Both the position numbers and the translations under genes were made by a program. Below are positions 61,514 to 64,000 of a DNA stretch of 64,000 nucleotides, in pieces. Origin of the DNA: Lautropia dentalis (GTDB lineage Bacteria; Pseudomonadota; Gammaproteobacteria; Burkholderiales; Burkholderiaceae_E); the NCBI RefSeq assembly GCF_003892345.1, contig NZ_RRUE01000001.1:1-64000 (forward strand), written 5' to 3'. Under the pieces are notes generated by a model. It was not told the DNA's origin. It made no database searches and saw only the letters and a list, made by a program, of their open reading frames with translations. The number at the start of each line of letters is the position of its first letter. Position 1 is the first letter of the stretch.

Positions 61514-63859
61514 ATGAACACGTCACCCGTCGATCCGCGGCCGGCCGCTGCCTCGTTGCCAGATTCTGCCGAAACCGGGCCGCGCACCGATGCGCAACCC
61601 GCCGTGGCTGCCGAACAGCCTGCGGGTGTGCCGGCTGTTCCTGACGCGGCCGGGCACATACCGGCCGCACCCGAGGCGGTTGGACACACGCCGGACGCTC
61701 CTGCGGCTTCTGCACACACGCCGGCCGCTCACGAGGTGGCTGGGCATACGCCGGATGCCGTGAAGGGCGATGTCGTACCCGATCTGGCCGTGGCGGCCGT
61801 GGCCGCCATTGCCGCACAGGCAGGCGCAGATGCCGCGTCCTCTTCTCCGGCTGAAGAGGGGACGGGCGCGGTAGCCAGCCCGGCGCCTGCTGGCCCGTCC
61901 GCGGCTGACGGGCAGGGGTCTCCTGCCGGGACCGAAGGGGGTGATGCTGGCAATGGTGTCATTGCGGCCAGCCCGGCGCCCACCGTCGGCCCAGCCGGCG
62001 ATGAGCCGGCTTCGTCCAGCGAGCCTGCAACCGTGGCTGCCGAACCCGAACCGCCCGTGCCGGCCCCGCAGGTCAATGTGGTGCCGCGTGACGCCGAAGA
62101 GGCCCAGCACGCCCTGGCCGAAGTACAGCTGCTGCTCGAGCGCTACGCCTTCGCGCTCGACACGGCGCGCTACTACCCCGAGTCCGTCCAGCAGCAGCCT
62201 CCCGCCAAACGCAAGGGCGAGGGCAGGGCCGATGGAAAGACCGGCAGCAGGGACGAAAACCGGGCCGACGGCAAAACCGGCAGCCGGGATGACGGGACCA
62301 TCGGCAACCGGGACGATGGGGATGCGCGTGAAACGGATGCGCAGACCGGCGCCCACGCAGACCGCCAGCAGAGCGGGGAGGCGGCCGATGGCACATCAGG
62401 CACCGGCGAGAGCGCCAGGGAACAGTCCGGCGCGGGTATGGCCGGCAGCACGGCAGCCGATGCCGGCGCAGGCAGCGGTGCAGGTGCCGGTGCCGGCGCA
62501 GAAGCCGGCACGGACGACACCGCGGATGCTGACGAGCCCGTCCGCGAACCCGAGGGCAACATCTACCTGACCCAGCTGCGCGAGCGCCTGGCCAGCCTGC
62601 ACGCGGCCGACATCGCCTATGTGCTGGAGGCCCTGCCGCCGGACGAGCGCCGTCTGGTCTGGGATTCGGTCAAGCGTGAAGTCGATGGCGCCGTGCTGCT
62701 GGAAGTGTCCGAGCCGGTGCGCGAGGCCCTGATCGACTCGATGACCGAGGCCGAGCTGGTGGCCGCCGTCAAGGACCTCGACGCCGACGACGTGGCCGAT
62801 CTGGCTGAGCACCTGCCGCCCGCCGTGGTGGAAAAGGTCCAGCACGAGCTGACGCCCGAAGAGCGCGAACAGCTTCGCACCGCCATGTCGTACCCCGACG
62901 ATTCGGTGGGCGCGCGCATGGACTTCGAATTCGTGCGTGTGCGCGAGGACGTGACGCTGGAAGTGGTGCTGCGCTATCTGCGCCGCTTCGACGAACTGCC
63001 GCAGCACACCGATCAGGTGTTCGTGGTGGACCGCAACGGCATCCTGATGGGCAGCCTGTCCATCGAACAGGTGCTGATCAACGAGCCCGACACCGAAGTG
63101 TCGGCCGTCATGCACCGTGACGTGCTCTCGCTCGATGCCGACGACGAAGTGGGCGAGGCCGCCCAGGCCTTCGAGCGCTATGACCTGATTTCCGCCCCGG
63201 TGGTGGACCCGCACCACAAGCTGATCGGGCGTCTCACCATCGACGAGGTGGTGGACGTGATCCGCGAGGAAAGCGACGCCGATGCCCTCAATCAGGCCGG
63301 TCTGCGCGACGAGGAAGACCTGTTCGGTTCCGTCTGGCAGTCGGCCCGCAACCGCTGGCTGTGGCTGGCCGTCAATCTGGTGACGGCCTTTCTCGCCTCG
63401 CGCGTCATCGGTATTTTCGATGGCACCATCGAGAAGGTGGTGGCACTGGCCACCCTCATGCCCATCGTGGCCGGTCTGGCCGGCAACTCCGGCAACCAGA
63501 CCATGGCGCTGATGATTCGCTCACTGGCGCAGGGACAGATCACCGGCAGCAACTTCGGCCGCCTGCTGCGCAAGGAACTCACCGTGGCCCTGCTCAACGG
63601 CGTGGTCTGGGGGCTGGTGGCCGGTTGTGCCACCTGGGCGCTGTATCACGACAGCAAGGCCGCCACCCTGCTGGGCGTGGCCATGGCGGTGGCCATTCTG
63701 CTCAACCTGCTGATCGGTGCGCTGCTGGGCGTGATCGTGCCCTTCGCGCTCGACCGGCTGGGCCGTGACCCGGCACTGGGATCCTCCGTGCTGCTGACCT
63801 TCTCCACCGACGGCCTGGGCTTCATGATCTTCCTGGGGCTGGCGACGATGCTGTTCTGA
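61514..63859 (+). CDS. mgtE: MgtE-family magnesium transporter with long disordered N-terminus
   Basis: A 781-residue protein. Residues 350-781 are a complete MgtE channel: the superhelical N domain (YLTQLRERLASLHAADIAYVL), a CBS pair (about 459-600) that senses Mg2+, and five membrane helices (about 612-781, RNRWLWLAVNLVTAFLASRV and PIVAGLAGNSGNQTMALMI). The first 345 residues are low complexity: Ala/Pro/Gly/Asp-rich stretches and a KTGSRDENRADGKTGSRDDG repeat. Relatives have a short cytoplasmic start of about 20 residues. ATG 61514 is the first plausible start, but a later one cannot be excluded. Confidence 0.92.
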   Translation: MNTSPVDPRPAAASLPDSAETGPRTDAQPAVAAEQPAGVPAVPDAAGHIPAAPEAVGHTPDAPAASAHTPAAHEVAGHTPDAVKGDVVPDLAVAAVAAIAAQAGADAASSSPAEEGTGAVASPAPAGPSAADGQGSPAGTEGGDAGNGVIAASPAPTVGPAGDEPASSSEPATVAAEPEPPVPAPQVNVVPRDAEEAQHALAEVQLLLERYAFALDTARYYPESVQQQPPAKRKGEGRADGKTGSRDENRADGKTGSRDDGTIGNRDDGDARETDAQTGAHADRQQSGEAADGTSGTGESAREQSGAGMAGSTAADAGAGSGAGAGAGAEAGTDDTADADEPVREPEGNIYLTQLRERLASLHAADIAYVLEALPPDERRLVWDSVKREVDGAVLLEVSEPVREALIDSMTEAELVAAVKDLDADDVADLAEHLPPAVVEKVQHELTPEEREQLRTAMSYPDDSVGARMDFEFVRVREDVTLEVVLRYLRRFDELPQHTDQVFVVDRNGILMGSLSIEQVLINEPDTEVSAVMHRDVLSLDADDEVGEAAQAFERYDLISAPVVDPHHKLIGRLTIDEVVDVIREESDADALNQAGLRDEEDLFGSVWQSARNRWLWLAVNLVTAFLASRVIGIFDGTIEKVVALATLMPIVAGLAGNSGNQTMALMIRSLAQGQITGSNFGRLLRKELTVALLNGVVWGLVAGCATWALYHDSKAATLLGVAMAVAILLNLLIGALLGVIVPFALDRLGRDPALGSSVLLTFSTDGLGFMIFLGLATMLF

Positions 63860-63928
63860 GCGGTGTGCGTCCAGTGCAGGATTCTGCGGCCCCGCCGCCT
63901 CGTCCTGTACGAACCGGCTGAGGTGCGG

Positions 63929-63953
63929 GAACGGGTGCGTCCATGGCACGCGC
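63929..63953 (+). repeat. dispersed repeat copy
   Basis: GAACGGGTGCGTCCATGGCA then CGCGC, one mismatch from the core, after mgtE. The tail 63860-64000 shows no gene. Confidence 0.5.
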
Positions 63954-64000
63954 TTCCTGCGGCCACGCAGCGACAGGGAAAGGGTGGTCAACCGGCCTGA

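Overview
The window is high-GC DNA with a strong G/C third-position bias, from a proteobacterium that I place in the Betaproteobacteria, order Burkholderiales. The basis is gene order: ffh / ypjD (ccsA-like) / PP0621-type small protein / pilS / pilR / ampD; tlpA / aroQ / accB / accC / prmA / zinc-ribbon DUF3426 / PfkB kinase; rnr-like / tonB-like / aroE; and rppH divergent from proS are all arrangements I associate with that order. A Lautropia-like organism is a guess, not shown. The replicon looks chromosomal.

Layout. 1-1.9 kb is accessory: the start of an IS66-type tnpA, a HigBA-type toxin-antitoxin pair, a small protein framed by 35-bp direct repeats, and two tandem paralogous candidate small RNAs on the minus strand. 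1.9-11.4 kb holds an MFS transporter, a double-domain M16 peptidase, a RluE-like pseudouridine synthase, a quinol-type nitric oxide reductase with an FNR-type box, and a LysR regulator. 11.5-15.1 kb is an EamA permease gene split by a 2677-bp IS21-family element with a 7-bp target duplication. 15.3-18.8 kb has a MOSC protein and an OpgC-like acyltransferase with an SGNH-like partner. 19.1-23.6 kb is an envelope-stress-like locus: a tandem TTTAC box, a Spy/CpxP-like protein interrupted by an in-frame amber codon, an OmpR-family regulator with a very long glycine-rich linker, and its sensor kinase. 23.8-32.2 kb contains rppH, proS, a lytic transglycosylase, a large membrane GGDEF/degenerate-EAL protein, an RsuA-family synthase and a DinJ-YafQ pair. 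32.3-35.2 kb has a ComEA-like protein, an AlkB homologue, a GT14 glycosyltransferase and, in a gene-poor stretch, a small RNA gene with an anti-Shine-Dalgarno loop. 35.5-43.0 kb is the ffh to ampD block. 43.3-45.8 kb holds a MITE-like element, an AT-hook/histone-H1-like repeat protein and a YggT protein. 45.9-54.5 kb is a minus-strand block (kinase, DUF3426, prmA, accC, accB, aroQ, tlpA, conserved hypothetical). 55-63.9 kb is mpl, an RNB ribonuclease, tonB-like, aroE and mgtE on the plus strand.

How the genes relate. accB/accC supply malonyl-CoA and aroQ/aroE catalyse shikimate-pathway steps. mpl and ampD recycle peptidoglycan, and the SLT enzyme cuts it. pilS/pilR normally control type IV pili. 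The 19-23.6 kb locus probably senses envelope damage, and the divergent OpgC/SGNH genes lie beside its candidate operator.

Three features recur. Proteins carry Ala/Gly/Thr/Pro-rich insertions, including conserved enzymes such as AroE and Mpl. A dispersed repeat with core GTCCATGACACGC occurs about ten times. The gene-poor stretches hold small-RNA-like units with consensus promoters and U-tract terminators. These RNAs and the amber-interrupted CpxP-like gene are the most promising candidates for something undescribed. No tRNA, rRNA or CRISPR array was seen.
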